Source: Nannochloropsis salina CCMP1776
Lineage: Eukaryota > Sar > Eustigmatophyceae > Eustigmatales > Monodopsidaceae
DNA: 64,000 bases
Reading direction: 5' to 3'
Assembly: GCA_004565275.1 (NCBI GenBank)
Contig: SDOX01000158.1
Coordinates: forward strand, 192,976 to 256,975
Each line of letters begins with the position of its first letter. The stretch's first letter is position 1. The translations under genes were made by a program, and so were the position numbers. The notes under the pieces were generated by a model, which saw only the letters and a list, made by a program, of their open reading frames with translations, ran no database searches and had not been told where the DNA came from. Shown in pieces: positions 1 through 10,835 of the stretch.

Positions 1-702
1 TTTAACAATGCCTGGCCCTCCCTCGTGCTTGAGTGCCCGGATGCCCATGGGTGTGTCGTTTCCGTTGCTTCGCTTCGAGCAAGGGGCCGATGGTCGGCTC
101 AAAATTTCCCCCTCGCCCCCCTCTCCTGTCTTGCCCGCCCTTGCGCCTCCTTCCGTCAGCATCTCCACCGAGTTTACCGAGGACATGCGATCCAGGTCTA
201 ACCCACCCATCAGATCGCCCTCGCCGACGGTCACGAGGCCTCTGCCACTCGTGCAGGGAAGCTCTCGTTTGTGACTTTCTGGGGGGCGAGACGCAGGCGG
301 GGGCATGGCTACCAAGGGCGTCAAAACCAATGACGGGGGTTCCAGAATAGGCTCATTGCAATGTTTTTGATCTTTTTGTGTATATTTTGTCTTTTCTTGG
401 ACTGGTGGTGGCTGTGCCGGCCTCTCAGACGAGTCCTGCTGCGCTTCTTGCTGTTGAAGGCTGACTTGCCGTGTAAACTGCTCACTCAACAAATCGTCCG
501 ACTCCGTGCCCGGGCTCAAAGGCTCGCGCGACGGGGATTGCTTGTTGTCAAAGCTTTGACGATGGTCTCCATCGTTATTGCAACTGTGATGGCTCGTTTG
601 TTTGCCGTTGTTGCTAACGCTCGGGCAGCTATCGCAGCTCTCCTCCCCCGGGGCAGGAGAGAGGCTGTTAGTGGTGCGACGAGTCGTCCTTCGTGAAGCC
701 AT
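1..702 (-). CDS. Hypothetical protein, N-terminal part (runs off the left edge)
   Basis: The minus strand is open for 234 codons from an ATG at 702 to the first base of the window without a stop, so the gene continues outside. The predicted start reads MASRRTTRRTTNS. The composition is typical of a disordered region: rich in Ser, Gln, Pro and Glu, with basic residues at the start, a Gln-rich stretch (QVSLQQQEAQQ) around residue 80 and a more ordered-looking segment LMGGLDLDRMSSVNSVEM near residue 170. I see no signal peptide, membrane helix or recognisable domain. Such N-termini are common in kinases and transcription regulators, but nothing visible assigns it. It is divergent from the lumen-type gene beginning at 1521, so the 818 bp between them hold both promoters. 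Nucleotide composition matches coding sequence and competing frames are short, which supports a real exon. Confidence 0.55.
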   Translation of the reverse strand, partial: MASRRTTRRTTNSLSPAPGEESCDSCPSVSNNGKQTSHHSCNNDGDHRQSFDNKQSPSREPLSPGTESDDLLSEQFTRQVSLQQQEAQQDSSERPAQPPPVQEKTKYTQKDQKHCNEPILEPPSLVLTPLVAMPPPASRPPESHKRELPCTSGRGLVTVGEGDLMGGLDLDRMSSVNSVEMLTEGGARAGKTGEGGEGEILSRPSAPCSKRSNGNDTPMGIRALKHEGGPGIVK

Positions 703-1520
703 GCAGTCAGATACGCCGACAAATTCTGCTTGAAGCCGTGCCTATAGAAATGGAGAGATGAGCGACAAAAAGCACAGCTTTCTCAAAGGGGAAGGAGGCG
801 AGGTGAGGTATCGCCTGCTGGGAGAAGTGTCGGTCGTATCATCGCCGAGTTGTTTGAGAACGACCCTCGTACAAGTCCAGGTGCATCTCGCGGCACCAAA
901 TACACGAGAAACATACAAGCAGACGAGACTAAGCACATTTTTCTCTTCCCCCAGGAGAATCGTGCCTGTTCTTTCCCATTAAGATGAGCTTTCATTACTC
1001 AGCCCTCCGCGCTATTAAGCGTCCCGATCCTCTCCTAGGCCCATCTCCGGTCCAACTAAGATAAATATGCCAAGGAGACACAGAGCTGTAAAGCCCAGAA
1101 AAACTATACTAATTCAATCATCAATGCAATACTGCAATATCCCCCTGGCCATCAACTTAATTGGCTATTCCGACACTGTGAAATTTCTCGTTCAACCCTC
1201 GCTGAGAAGCAACAGAAGAATGATCGTAAAGGGCTTCATTTCACTACTCGAGGGACAAATCTAGTCAGTCATAGCATGCAAATGGACCGCACCGGATGAC
1301 GACAGAAATTATGATTGTCCCTCTGACTTTAGCGTGGCGCAGATACATGGATGTAAATGTTAAATAAATAAATAATAAATGTTCATCCCTCGCGATGTCC
1401 CGTAATTTAGCTCGCACAAGACGCGGGTCTCTGCTAGCCCGACATTCGATGACGAGTATGATGTATGTTCTTAACGGCCTCCTCTGATTTCTTTACTCCA
1501 AGAACGCTCTAGTTGCAAGG
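703..1520. other. Intergenic region between two divergent genes
   Basis: No convincing gene is seen. The stretch separates the divergent starts at 702 and 1521 and should contain both promoters. A short AT-rich segment with TAAATAAATAAATAATAAAT lies around 1360-1380. Short open frames on both strands have no family resemblance. Confidence 0.5.
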
Positions 1521-2987
1521 ATGAGAGCACTTGTTCTGCTTCTTTGCATGATGGGCCCAGTGCAGGGTAAGTCTTGGGTTTAAAGTCTTTTGTGTGCCGA
1601 TTTCTGGCTGCAGCATTTTATGCATCCAAACTCCCGCCCCGGCTTCAACACAACTCTCTCCTTTCCCTCTACCTCACTCCCCACATCCAAATTACAGCAT
1701 TTGTGCCTCGCATCCCGAAGCAATCCCCTACATCTAGGTAAGTGCTATGTCTCTCTGCACTTCTCCAGTGGCGTGGATGGGAGTCTGCCAGTACGTCAGC
1801 GGGATTAGTCATGTCTTGCCTAAAAATGACTTGTTATCCACAGGTCCGAAATTCTGATCGATGACGCGACAGCAGCTGCAAAATCAAGCACTACGCCCAT
1901 GTAAGTTCCTTCACTGTGCATAAGACAAAAAGAAAGCACTCTTCACAATCTTCCCCCTGTGCCGCATTAATTATTCATGTGACAGCTTGTCGATGCTCGT
2001 TTGCCTTGGTTTTACCTTACCTTCTACTAATCAGAATTGAACTGGCGAAGTTCTGTCTAATGCTATGTTTCCGTCATTACTCCAATCAGTATTGTCCGCG
2101 CAATCGCAGACTCGATGCTCAAGGGCGGCATGCTGGTGGGCGCCATATTCGGAGGCAGCTTCATGGCAGGTTTGAGTAGTACCACGGGGATTATGGCACC
2201 AGGTACGCTTGGACACAGATAGAGGAGTTCAGGGTTACAAGATCAGCTTCTCCGCTTTATACGGACGCTTTTATATCTCCTCTCCTTCTGTAATAAGTTA
2301 TAAAGTCAGCTGGCTCACACTACTACCGCTGGATTTCCGCGGGCTAGTAGTGGCGCTGAGTAGATGCTCCCACCATCTTCCTTTTCACATGACTTTGCAA
2401 CAAACATATTTCCACAGTGCACGCCGCCGTCATTAATATGCCTCGCTGTGAAGGCGGTTTGGGAGACGGGTGCGCGGCAATGGGGGAAGGAAACGAATTT
2501 GTTAAGAAACTGCAGGAGCGGTCCGCCAAGAACTACGTGAGTACTTTTATAGAAAGAGGCTTGAGTATGCTGTATTTTTGAGCACGACACGTTTACGTAT
2601 CGCATTTCGTGAGTGAAGGTTGTTCCATCAGTCACCATTCATAGAAGAAGAGCGTTTGAAGGGGAAATCGTGACGCCATGCTAATCTCATGATCGTTCAA
2701 TCAATTGCTTTACACAGGAATCCAGCAAGAAACAGAAGTTGATCAAGTATAACCTCAATAACTTCAAAGACTATTTTGCCGTAAAAAATCAGAAGTTGGT
2801 CGTAAAGCCCGATGGAAAATTTATCGCCATTGATAACAAACTCTATAAACAACTTGAAAAAGAAGGAAAAGTCGACGGCAATTATTGGATTTCCAAAGAA
2901 GATCCTCCTTCGGACGGTACAGTGGATTTCATTCCGGGTGGTAGTAAGAATGACGCGCCTGCGCCTGACTTCACAGGGACGAATTAA
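1521..2987 (+). CDS. Plastid-targeted, probably thylakoid-lumen protein of unknown function (six exons)
   Basis: I assembled six exons with GT-AG introns and consistent phases: 1521-1566, 1698-1737, 1844-1900, 2090-2202, 2418-2536 and 2718-2987, giving 214 residues. The N-terminus MRALVLLLCMMGPVQ is a signal peptide and is followed across the first intron by AFVPRIPK, an ASAFAP-type motif that in ochrophytes directs import into the complex plastid. Around residues 53-88 a second hydrophobic stretch (GGMLVGAIFGGSFMAG) ends in APVHAAV, which looks like a Sec-type thylakoid transfer signal with an Ala-X-Ala-like cleavage site. The mature part is soluble and Lys-rich, with a conserved-looking core FKDYFAVKNQKLVVKPDG and a Pro/Asp-rich tail ending in TGTN. 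I do not recognise the mature domain. An alternative donor inside exon 4 at 2170 would shorten the transfer signal. The exon model is inferred, not confirmed by transcripts. Confidence 0.72.
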
Positions 2988-3327
2988 ATTACTCGAGGCT
3001 AATTGGAAGTGTGTGAAAGAGCACACCGCCTTTCTTAACTGGAGAACATATGAAAAACACGGAAAAGCAAATCAGGCCTCTTGGGAAGCGGAATAGAATG
3101 AAAAAGAATGAGCTCTGCACTTGTAAAGCTTCAAAATGCGATATAGAGAATCCCTAACCAGTTGACGAGTTGGAATTCATTTGTTTATCGATGGGTATTT
3201 CTGTGAGGAACTGGGCTTTATATAGTTTCCAGATTGACCACATAGCCTGGTAGGTTGTGAAAAAAATCTCTTATGGTGTTCAATCAAAAAATAAGCGTGA
3301 AAATGGGTGATTTCCGAATTTTGAGCG

Positions 3328-3395
3328 GCAACGGCAAGCAAGCCGTTGCGTGCCGTTAATGAGCCATTAACGCAAGAGCGCCCGAGCGGTAACGG
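3328..3395. promoter_or_regulatory. Cluster of MYB-core (YAACGG) sites within two perfect hairpins
   Basis: Within 70 bp lie CAACGG (3329-3334), CCGTTG (3343-3348), CCGTTA (3353-3358) and TAACGG (3390-3395), all matching the MYB DNA-binding core on one strand or the other. They are arranged as two perfect inverted repeats: 3328-3349 (8-bp arms, 6-nt loop) and 3354-3372 (8-bp arms, 3-nt loop). The block is about 125-190 bp upstream of the ATG at 3518. In plants similar AACGG clusters bind three-repeat MYB factors controlling G2/M genes; applying that here is inference. Confidence 0.4.
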
Positions 3396-3517
3396 TTAAT
3401 GACAGATGGGGCGTTTTTTGGGGAGACAGGAACTCAACTTTTTTATTATCTATTTTGTTACATTTTATATCTATTGCCAGCCAAGTGACTGTAACATTCA
3501 ATAGAACGGTACCGGTA

Positions 3518-4141
3518 ATGGCTTTTTTCGGTCTGACAGCCCTGGGCGCCCAAGAGCCGCTTGCCGTGTCTACGGACGCCGTTCAGCATTTGCATATTTT
3601 TACCGACGACGACTGGAAATTTGCCTTCGAGAGGTCTTCTCACAGAATAAGAAAGAATCATGCCATGAGGAAAGAAGGGTGCCTATCACCAGGTGGGTCG
3701 CGAGCTATACCGGTGAAGTACCTTGCCGCAGTGATGAAAGAAGTTTATCGCGGACCAGTACCACCTGCTGACCTCAAACTTCTACAAAAATGGCTCCCAT
3801 CGCTACAAGATGGGACTATTAAAGAAAAGGTTACTACTTTTGAACTACTTGCAGCCGTTCAAAGCGCTCGGGCGGAGGCCGAACATTTGAGGACACAAAG
3901 TAGGTTTACGCTTGGACCCTCTTGTGAGAGTAAGTCCTGGGAAGAATATTCAAACAATGTGCGTAAATGTAAGGCCGGAAAGCGACCTCCGCCTCATAAA
4001 CAAACCATGCCGCTAACGGCTCAACAAGAAATTGGGTGGGAAACTCATACGTATGTCCCTGTGACTCCATGCAAGGCCAAGCGCAGTTGCGAGGAAACCA
4101 AATTCGCGTTAGAGAAGATGAAAGCAGGCTACTTTTTTTAA
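3518..4141 (+). CDS. Small single-exon protein with a QEIGW motif, possible ciliary microtubule-associated protein
   Basis: A single open frame gives 207 residues from the ATG at 3518; an in-frame upstream ATG at 3455 would add a hydrophobic leader that looks like UTR sequence, so the downstream start is preferred. The protein has an N-terminal segment HIFTDDDWKFAFERSSHRIR, a helical middle (residues about 65-125) with a possible degenerate EF-hand-like stretch, and a C-terminal motif PLTAQQEIGWETHTYVP followed by a Lys/Glu-rich helix ending in KAGYFF. The QEIGW motif resembles that of small ciliary proteins such as FAM183/CFAP144, in which a similar TEGQEIGW stretch occurs near the C-terminus. 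That link is a memory-based inference from one short motif. If right, it predicts that this alga has a flagellate stage. The MYB-site cluster lies just upstream, and the phosphatase gene converges on it. Confidence 0.55.
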   Translation: MAFFGLTALGAQEPLAVSTDAVQHLHIFTDDDWKFAFERSSHRIRKNHAMRKEGCLSPGGSRAIPVKYLAAVMKEVYRGPVPPADLKLLQKWLPSLQDGTIKEKVTTFELLAAVQSARAEAEHLRTQSRFTLGPSCESKSWEEYSNNVRKCKAGKRPPPHKQTMPLTAQQEIGWETHTYVPVTPCKAKRSCEETKFALEKMKAGYFF

Positions 4142-4345
4142 TGAGCAGTTGTAACATAAGGGACAGCAGCGCATATGATGGATGACTCATAAACATAGAA
4201 ACTGTAAAATCTCATCGGAGACGTTCGTAAAACGATAGCGCACAAGTAATTTGAAGAGGCAATTGGAGGGTATCCACGTTTCTGAACGACTTGAAGCTTA
4301 CTAACTTAAAGGTCTTCACGATATCCTAGGCCTACATGCTTGCTA

Positions 4346-5317
4346 TTAGACCATCGCATGCATCCTGTAGTAGATCCAACACTTTCTCAAACCCATCAGC
4401 GCCGCCGTAGTATGGGTCAGGCACCGTCCTGTGAATGTATATGGGGAATGTAAAAGGAGTCGACAGATGTGGTGTATGCGTGACAGGCCTTTTCGTCGAA
4501 ATAAAAAAAACTTTTTGAGTCGCGCGTGTAAGCAGCCGCTTTATCGACCTATATGAGGAGCAATCCTCCTATCCTTACATCTTCAAAAGTATAAAGTAAA
4601 CATGAAAACACCTACCGCGCCCCCTTGTTTATCGTGCAATATTCCGTCATCAACCGAATCTTTTTGGCTGCTGTTTGCGTTTTCCCCCAATAATCAGCCG
4701 CTTCCATGACAGCGCTCTTATTGGCACCATCCATACAAATTAAAAAATCGAAAGATTCAATATCCTCTGCTTTGAGGGGACGAGAGCGAGAAGTTATGTC
4801 TATTCCACGTTTCGAAGCGGCAGCACGCATGCGACTATCAGCCATATCTCCTTCGTGGTAACTCCAACCGCCTTTCTGGTACCATCCTGGGTTACCGCCG
4901 CCTGTTCCGCAACTATCAACATGAATGTGAGAGGCTGGAGAGAATGTGGGAATAAGTATGCAGAATATGAGAGATGGTTGAAGGTGTCGCACTGATATGA
5001 GAGGAGGCGTGCCGGCTGTAAAAAGCAAGCGCATGGAGACGTGACTGCAGCAACCTGAATACTTACATTTGCCTTCCCTCTCGACAACGCTCTTAAAAAC
5101 TGCTTCAGCCTGTTAATATGATCGGGTAATTGCAGGCATTAGGACTTTCCCACTACGATCAGAGCTGGCACGGGTTTCGACAACGACAACTGCTGCTCTC
5201 AAGCAAGCATGCTCCGCTTCCTCTTCAACTCACCGTTGGACTTCTGCATATATTGCCAAGGCATACAAAGAGTACAGACTTGGCGGCGGAAGCCGGCGCA
5301 GGGTCGAGGTTCGACAT
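4346..5317 (-). CDS. Low-molecular-weight protein tyrosine phosphatase (four exons)
   Basis: Exons on the minus strand are 5317-5234, 5109-5067, 4934-4616 and 4430-4346, with GT-AG introns and matching phases; the product is about 176 residues. Exon 1 carries the phosphate-binding loop [11 protein letters not shown] (CX5R; nucleophilic Cys and the Arg), exon 2 [10 protein letters not shown], exon 3 [15 protein letters not shown] and the FLICMD segment, and exon 4 the general-acid loop [15 protein letters not shown]. The family dephosphorylates phosphotyrosine in the cytosol. Two points are odd. After GFEKV the frame runs into a short non-homologous tail, whereas the frame two bases over continues with a family-like helix ([10 protein letters not shown]); the switch sits at a GTGTGT run near 4380-4386, suggesting a 2-nt slip or sequencing error. 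In addition the first exon is open upstream to 5482 with a hydrophobic segment (GLLWLFFLAGLPA), so a longer, signal-bearing start is possible. Confidence 0.85.
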
Positions 5318-5682
5318 GCGCAGGCTACGGGTGCACCGTCCGCGTGGAGTCCAGCCAGCAGGGAGCAGGAGGTTATAGCTGCTTCCGCGGGCGGGCAGGC
5401 CGGCTAGGAAGAAGAGCCACAGAAGTCCTCGTACAGGGCTAAACAGGTGTGAAAACGGGAGATCTGACCACGTGTGGGGCATCTATGAAAGAACCGAGAG
5501 ATTGGTGTGTTGACGCTAGGAAAAAAACTGGCCAAGACCAGGGTTGTTGTCGAAGGGGACATGGCGACGGTGAAGGAAAGACTTGTAACCATCCAACTTC
5601 TCATGAAGCTGGACCATCAAGCAGTCAATCTTGAATTTATTAGCTTTTACAATCAATGTTTTACATTCGAAAGCAACCCTTA

Positions 5683-6363
5683 CTAGAAAGGAATGTCTGT
5701 ATCTGCCTCATACTCGTCCACTTCAAATTGCCCCCCTCCTCCAGTTCCTCCTCCATGCCCGTAAGACCCCTTCTTCGTGAACGGTGACGCCACTGGAGAA
5801 GGTGCGCCGGCACCATTTCGAGAATATGGAGATTGCTCCTGTCCACCATCCATTCCGCTTGCAAGATAATCTGGCATCACCATGGAAGACTGCTCCTCGC
5901 GGCCTCCTGCTCCCTTTCCGTCCCACCCACCCCCCTGCTGATAGTACTCGCCCCCCATGGGAGGCTGTGTCTGGCTCCTGCCTGATTGAAGGACCTCTAT
6001 CCGTCTGATGCGCACTTTCAGGTCATTCCTGTTCTGGCCGTACCTGTCCACCCAGCTGTTCGTCACCAACCTCCCGACCACCCACACCCTAGAGCCCTTC
6101 CTTGCATTCGCGGCCATGCCCTCTGCCGTCCTTCCCCAGGCTTCCAATCGAACCCAATCCACCTCCGGCGCCTTAGGCACGGCTTCCATGTTCTGCCGTC
6201 CTGGGCTTGTCTCCCGGTTGACGGCCATCGAGATGGAGAGAACGCAATTTCCACTCTCCAGGTACTTCACCGCGGGCTCGCTACCTAAGCGTCCCACCAA
6301 CATCACCTGATTTAAAATGGATAAGTCGCTCCCTGCGCTTGGACCGCCTGCGTCCATGTCCAT
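5683..6363 (-). CDS. Single-stranded DNA-binding protein, bacterial/organellar type
   Basis: From the first in-frame ATG at 6363 the product is 226 residues. It has an OB-fold: strand 1 LSILNQVMLVGRLGSEP, then CVLSISMAVNRET, DWVRLEAWGRTAE, KGSRVWVVGRLVTNSWVDR and LKVRIRRIEVL. A Gly/Gln-rich linker follows, and the acidic tip ends in DTDIPF, the same kind of end as the bacterial SSB tip that recruits replication and repair partners. This points to a plastid or mitochondrial SSB acting as a tetramer on single-stranded DNA. The frame stays open upstream to 6564 with a Ser/Thr/Arg/Pro-rich sequence that looks like a transit peptide but lacks an ATG, so a further 5' exon is likely and the listed start is minimal. 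It lies upstream of the phosphatase on the same strand. Confidence 0.9.
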   Translation of the reverse strand: MDMDAGGPSAGSDLSILNQVMLVGRLGSEPAVKYLESGNCVLSISMAVNRETSPGRQNMEAVPKAPEVDWVRLEAWGRTAEGMAANARKGSRVWVVGRLVTNSWVDRYGQNRNDLKVRIRRIEVLQSGRSQTQPPMGGEYYQQGGGWDGKGAGGREEQSSMVMPDYLASGMDGGQEQSPYSRNGAGAPSPVASPFTKKGSYGHGGGTGGGGQFEVDEYEADTDIPF

Positions 6364-6564
6364 TTCCTGGAGCCGCAGGCTGCTCAGGGCGTCTCTTCGC
6401 TTGGGGCCGGGGGGGCAACTGGCACTGGGGGCCACAGTAGTCCCAGGGAGGGACGAGGCAGTGGAAAGGGTACAGGGGCGTAGGCTGAATGGGCTGGGCT
6501 GGATGAAGGCGTGGGAAGCAAGGACAGTGGTGGCTGTCGGAGGGGAAAGAGGTACGGGAAGATT

Positions 6565-7663
6565 TCATAGGCAAGCGTAGGAAGGATAACAGCGCTTGCC
6601 TGTCGAACCCGCCTTTCCGAAATAATTTCAAGATCAGGGTTTCATGAAAGCCGGATGATATTTTGAAACCCCTCTCCGGTATACATGCTCCGCTTGCTCC
6701 CCCGCCGTTCCATTCCGCAGTGTTTCACCCCAATCTCTTACATCCATTCCATTTAGGCACCAGTGACGCTTGTCAAACCAGTCAACTATTTTTCACATGC
6801 CACTCTCATAAACTTTCCCCCTCCAGTTTCAGTTGAGCAATTGAATATCTTCTCTGCCAACAAAGTACCGCAAAACACTCGATTACATGTTTGATCAAAT
6901 GCTTACCTAAAAACAGGATACCCGCTGACCATGGGGCTGAAAGACAGGTGTTGTTCCCCTCCAAGCCGTGTGAAGAGGAGGACTTTGAGTACGTCCTCAT
7001 TTATTTTGTTTGGCTGCTGCCAGATAAAGGTTGTTGTCCCGTGACTATGTTGATCTTGTTGTAAGCCGGCGTCGGGCTGATGCTGTAAGGACGCGTGGGC
7101 GTCGTCAAAACTTTGTCAAACGTTTGAGCGATACCATACAGGATAAAACACCATGGAAGACAAGCACGTGCTAGAAGACCCGAGTCAAGAGCTTGCCGTG
7201 CACAGTAGCCAAACCAAATTCAAGGACATAGAAGGAACATGCGTCCTAGGACCGCTCCAGGCGACCTCCCCGCCCTCCATCCACCCCCCCTCATCCCTAG
7301 GTCGGGAATAAACGCAGGAGCCGCCGCCTCCACTCCTATCTTTCACCAAACTTTCCACGCAAAATGAAAGATGAAATCTCAAATGGTTTACTACATGAGT
7401 TCGATGCGACAGAAATCCATGCATTTTTAGGGTAGAGCTCTTTGTCAGGACGTATCGTAACGTCCTCCTGTGTTCAACCTGTCCATCGCCATCAACCCTG
7501 CCATTTAATGGCTAATCCTTTTTCCTAATACGTCCACACAGGCAAAATTGGATTTATCTTCTATAAAAGCAGCCTTAGGCTCGTCTTCTAGATCCTTTGC
7601 AACCTCTGTTTGAGCCCCTTTGCTCCATCATCCGACCTCGCAGCAGCTCGGCTCGACTTGGTC
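6565..7663. other. Intergenic region upstream of asparagine synthetase; possible unresolved small spliced gene on minus
   Basis: No confident gene. The minus strand has short open stretches flanked by plausible splice sites: about 7466-7352 (translating with PKNAWISVASNS), and about 7090-6913 (translating with INEDVLKVLLFTRLGGEQ, ending at a gtaagc donor). They read like protein but I cannot join them with certainty or recognise a family. The plus strand has a 53-codon frame starting at 7153 that is probably chance. The promoter of asparagine synthetase must lie here. Confidence 0.25.
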
Positions 7664-10228
7664 ATGTGTGGGATCTTGGCCATCTTCCGCTCCTCCCTCT
7701 CGGAGGCTGATCTCCGGAAGATTATGATTCAGAATGCGCTTAAGTAAGACGGTGCAGGGCGTGGAAAGTGGGTCATGGTTTCCGGGATGCTTTCTCGTGT
7801 TGAGAAGTGGAGGAAAGGAAATCGGGCGGGGGGGGGGGGGGAAAGACTGGTCCATGATGCTGCATTGTTTCTTTTGCTACGGTTGCGTAGGTGCGAGGGC
7901 GACCAAGCCTGAGTGATGAATTGTAGAGTACGCTTATGATCTGGCTACTGTCCTTCCCTTCACCTATACGCGCATAGACTGCGACACCGAGGCCCCGACT
8001 GGAGCGGCTACAAGGTGCGACGTCCCCTCTAGCTTCACATACTACCATCCATCTGGCTTTTTCTTGCAACACGTAACTAACTCTCCCACCAAGATGTGTT
8101 TCTGATTCTCAGCCCATCCCTGGCTATCCATGATCTCTATAATCCAGGTCTACGGGAGCAACGCCATTGCGCACGAACGTCTCGCCATCATCGATCCCGA
8201 CTCAGGCTCTCAGCCTCTGGTCAGCCCGGACGGCAACAGTACGTATCCTCTGGCATATCTCCTGGACAGGTTTAGGGGGATTGTGGCTCGTCTTTCATCG
8301 TAGCCCTTGCTCAGATTGAGCTCCGCGTTCCCTCCCTTTCCTTTCTCCACCCCCAGTCATCGTGGCCGCCAATGGTGAGATTTACAACTACAAGGAGCTC
8401 TACGAAGAGCTGGGCGGCATCGACTTCTACACGCCCAAGACAGGCTCCGATTGCGAGGTCATCATCCCCCTCTATTTGAAGCACGGGCGCGATTTCCCCC
8501 GCTTCCTTCGCGGTATGTTCTCTTTCGTCCTGTACGACCGCCGGGACGACTCCTTCTTCGTCCTCCGCGACCACATGGGCATCACACCCATGTACGCCGG
8601 CTACGGGGCGGACGGCTCCATCTGGTTCGCGAGTGAAATGAAGGCGCTCACCGACGTGGTCGCGCGCGTGGATGTCTTTCCCCCCGGCCACGCCTACGAC
8701 AGCGAGCTCAAGGGGAAGGGGGGCTTCGTCCAGTGGTACAACCCCGTCTGGTACGACCCCACCTACCTCCCGACGGAGCGGGTGGAGCTCCTGAATATCC
8801 GCAATACCTTCGAGATGGCTGTGAAACGCCGGATGATGTCGGATGTGCCCTGGGGGGTGCTCCTCTCGGGGGGCCTGGACTCTTCCCTTGTCGCCTCCAT
8901 CGCCTCCCGCCTCTCCGGCCGAGACCCGAACAACGAGTGGCCCCGCCTGCACTCCTTCTCCATCGGGCTCGAGAACTCCCCCGACCTGGCTGCGGCCGCG
9001 GAGGTGGCCAAGTTCGTGGGGACCGTTCACCACTCCTACGTGTTCACCGTGCAGGAGGGCATGGACGCGGTGCGGGAGGTGATCTACCACCTGGAGACGT
9101 ACGACGTGACCACTGTCCGGGCCGCCACGCCCATGTTCCTGATGAGCCGGAAGATCAAGGCCCGGGGCGTGAAGATGGTGCTCTCGGGGGAGGGCGCGGA
9201 CGAGATCTTCGGGGGGTACCTGTACTTCCACAAGGCGCCAGACAGCAAGGTGAGAGTACCCCCACCCGCCTGCTTATCCTTTGGCTCGCGTCGGAGGCAG
9301 AAATACTAAGGTCGTTCGGACCGAATTGACGACCTGTCGAGCGCGAGCCTTCCTAATGGAAAACGACTAACGCCTTCCTCCCTCCCTTTCCCTGGTCGGC
9401 TCAGGAATTCCACGCCGAGACTGTGGACAAGCTGCGAGGGCTCTTCCAGTACGACTGCCTCCGAGCCAACAAGGCTACCTCGGCCTGGGGTGTGGAGGTG
9501 CGCGTCCCTTTCTTGGACCAGGACTTTCTGGACGTGGCCATGACCATCAACCCAGAGGATAAGATGATCGTCAAGGACGGAGAGGGGCGGCGAATGGAGA
9601 AATGGATCCTGCGGAAAGCCTTCGATGATCCCGCCGACCCCTACTTGCCCGCCAAGATCTTGTGGCGACAGAAGGAGCAGTTCAGCGACGGGGTGGGCTA
9701 CGGTTGGATCGACGCCTTGCGCGACCACGCCAATGCCGACGTCTCGGACAAGGTGGGGGGAGGGGAGGGAGGGAGGGAGGGGGAGGGTGGGGGAGGCGAC
9801 GGGCGCATGGACAGACAGCAGGAGGAATAGGGATGAAAGCGGCGCGCCTTACGTCACTCCACCGCTCGACTCTCTTCCTTGCCATTTCTCTCGTTCAGGT
9901 GTTCAGCGCCGCCGAGAACCGGTTCCCCTACAACACGCCGCTCACCAAGGAGGCCTACTACTACCGCGACATCTTCGACCGCTTCTTCCCCTCCCCCTCC
10001 GCCGCGGCCACCGTCCCAGGCGGGCCCTCGATCGCGTGCTCGACGCCCAGGGCCATGGAGTGGGACGCCTCCTTCAGGGGACGCGCGGACCCCAGCGGGC
10101 GGGCCGTGGCCGCTGTGCACGAGAGTGCCTACGTGGAGGGGTTCACGCCGCAGGCGGAGGGAGAGGGAAGCCGGGGGGCTAAGAGAAAAGTAGACGGGGA
10201 GCCGGTGCAGAACGGGAAGGACAAGTAG
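7664..10228 (+). CDS. Asparagine synthetase (glutamine-hydrolysing), six exons
   Basis: Exons 7664-7743, 7978-8014, 8148-8238, 8357-9249, 9405-9752 and 9899-10228 join in phase to 592 residues. The protein starts MCGILAIF, so Cys2 is the nucleophile of the N-terminal class II glutaminase. [22 protein letters not shown] and [10 protein letters not shown] are the classical glutaminase motifs. The C-terminal synthetase domain has the ATP pyrophosphatase loop [13 protein letters not shown], then [13 protein letters not shown] and [14 protein letters not shown]. The enzyme transfers the amide of glutamine to aspartate using ATP, and is cytosolic since no targeting peptide is present. The length matches the AsnB family of about 550-590 residues. 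The last exon ends with an unconserved basic tail. Intron 5 (9753-9898) begins with a (GGGA)n tract in the transcript sense. The start is fixed by the required Met-Cys. Confidence 0.97.
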
Positions 10229-10835
10229 GAGGTTGAGGAGGGAAGGAAGGGGGGGAGGGAGGGAGGGAGGGAGGGTAGTAGGGAGGAAGGGATGACTGTG
10301 TTCCAGGCCGGGAAGGAGAAGGGGGGGAGAGGCGGGAGGAGAGTCGGTTGACCGGCGCTCCTTCTAATGGAGTGGGTGCAAATGAAAAGAACGCGAGGCG
10401 TGACTTCTGGCGGCGGTGGGGGGAGGGGGGAGGAAGGGGTTTGGGCAGGGTGATGGGGCAGGATAGCCGCCACACGCCGAGGCTGCCGACAGGTCTTGGG
10501 GGTGAGAGGCTCATGGTGAGGCGGACGAGTGGAGCAGGAGGTGGACTGGGTGGACTGGGGTGGATCTTGCAAGGGCGGTGTGTTGCCTCAGGAGTGACGT
10601 GGCGAGGGGGCTTTAAAGGGGTCGCGGTGGGACGCGGTGGTGCGCCACAGAACTGATAAAGCGAAACGGGGGCGCAAATACAGGTCCGATCGAATTTGCT
10701 TCTTGTGTGCTTACATCTCAGAAAATCTTTAAATTTCGTCTTCTCCTGCTTTTCCTAGCCTCTTCAGCACGGTCAGTCCCCATGGGCGGGGGGCGTGCGG
10801 CAGATATTTGATTGGGTTACTGTACATCCTGACGC
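10229..10835. other. Purine-rich intergenic/3' UTR region
   Basis: Lies between the asparagine synthetase stop and the convergent YchJ-like gene. It holds (GGGA)n tract 10248-10275 and further G-rich runs to about 10440 on the plus strand, i.e. purine-rich in the sense of the upstream transcript. Apparent frames here are repeat translations. No gene seen. Confidence 0.6.

Noticed and set aside
3455-3517. Upstream in-frame ATG for the QEIGW gene
   Set aside because: It would add a hydrophobic leader with no matching signal-peptide cleavage context; the ATG at 3518 gives a coherent protein start.
8311-9231. Long minus-strand open frame opposite asparagine synthetase
   Set aside because: It is the antisense of a highly conserved exon; GC-rich codon bias keeps the antisense frame open and its translation has no family features.
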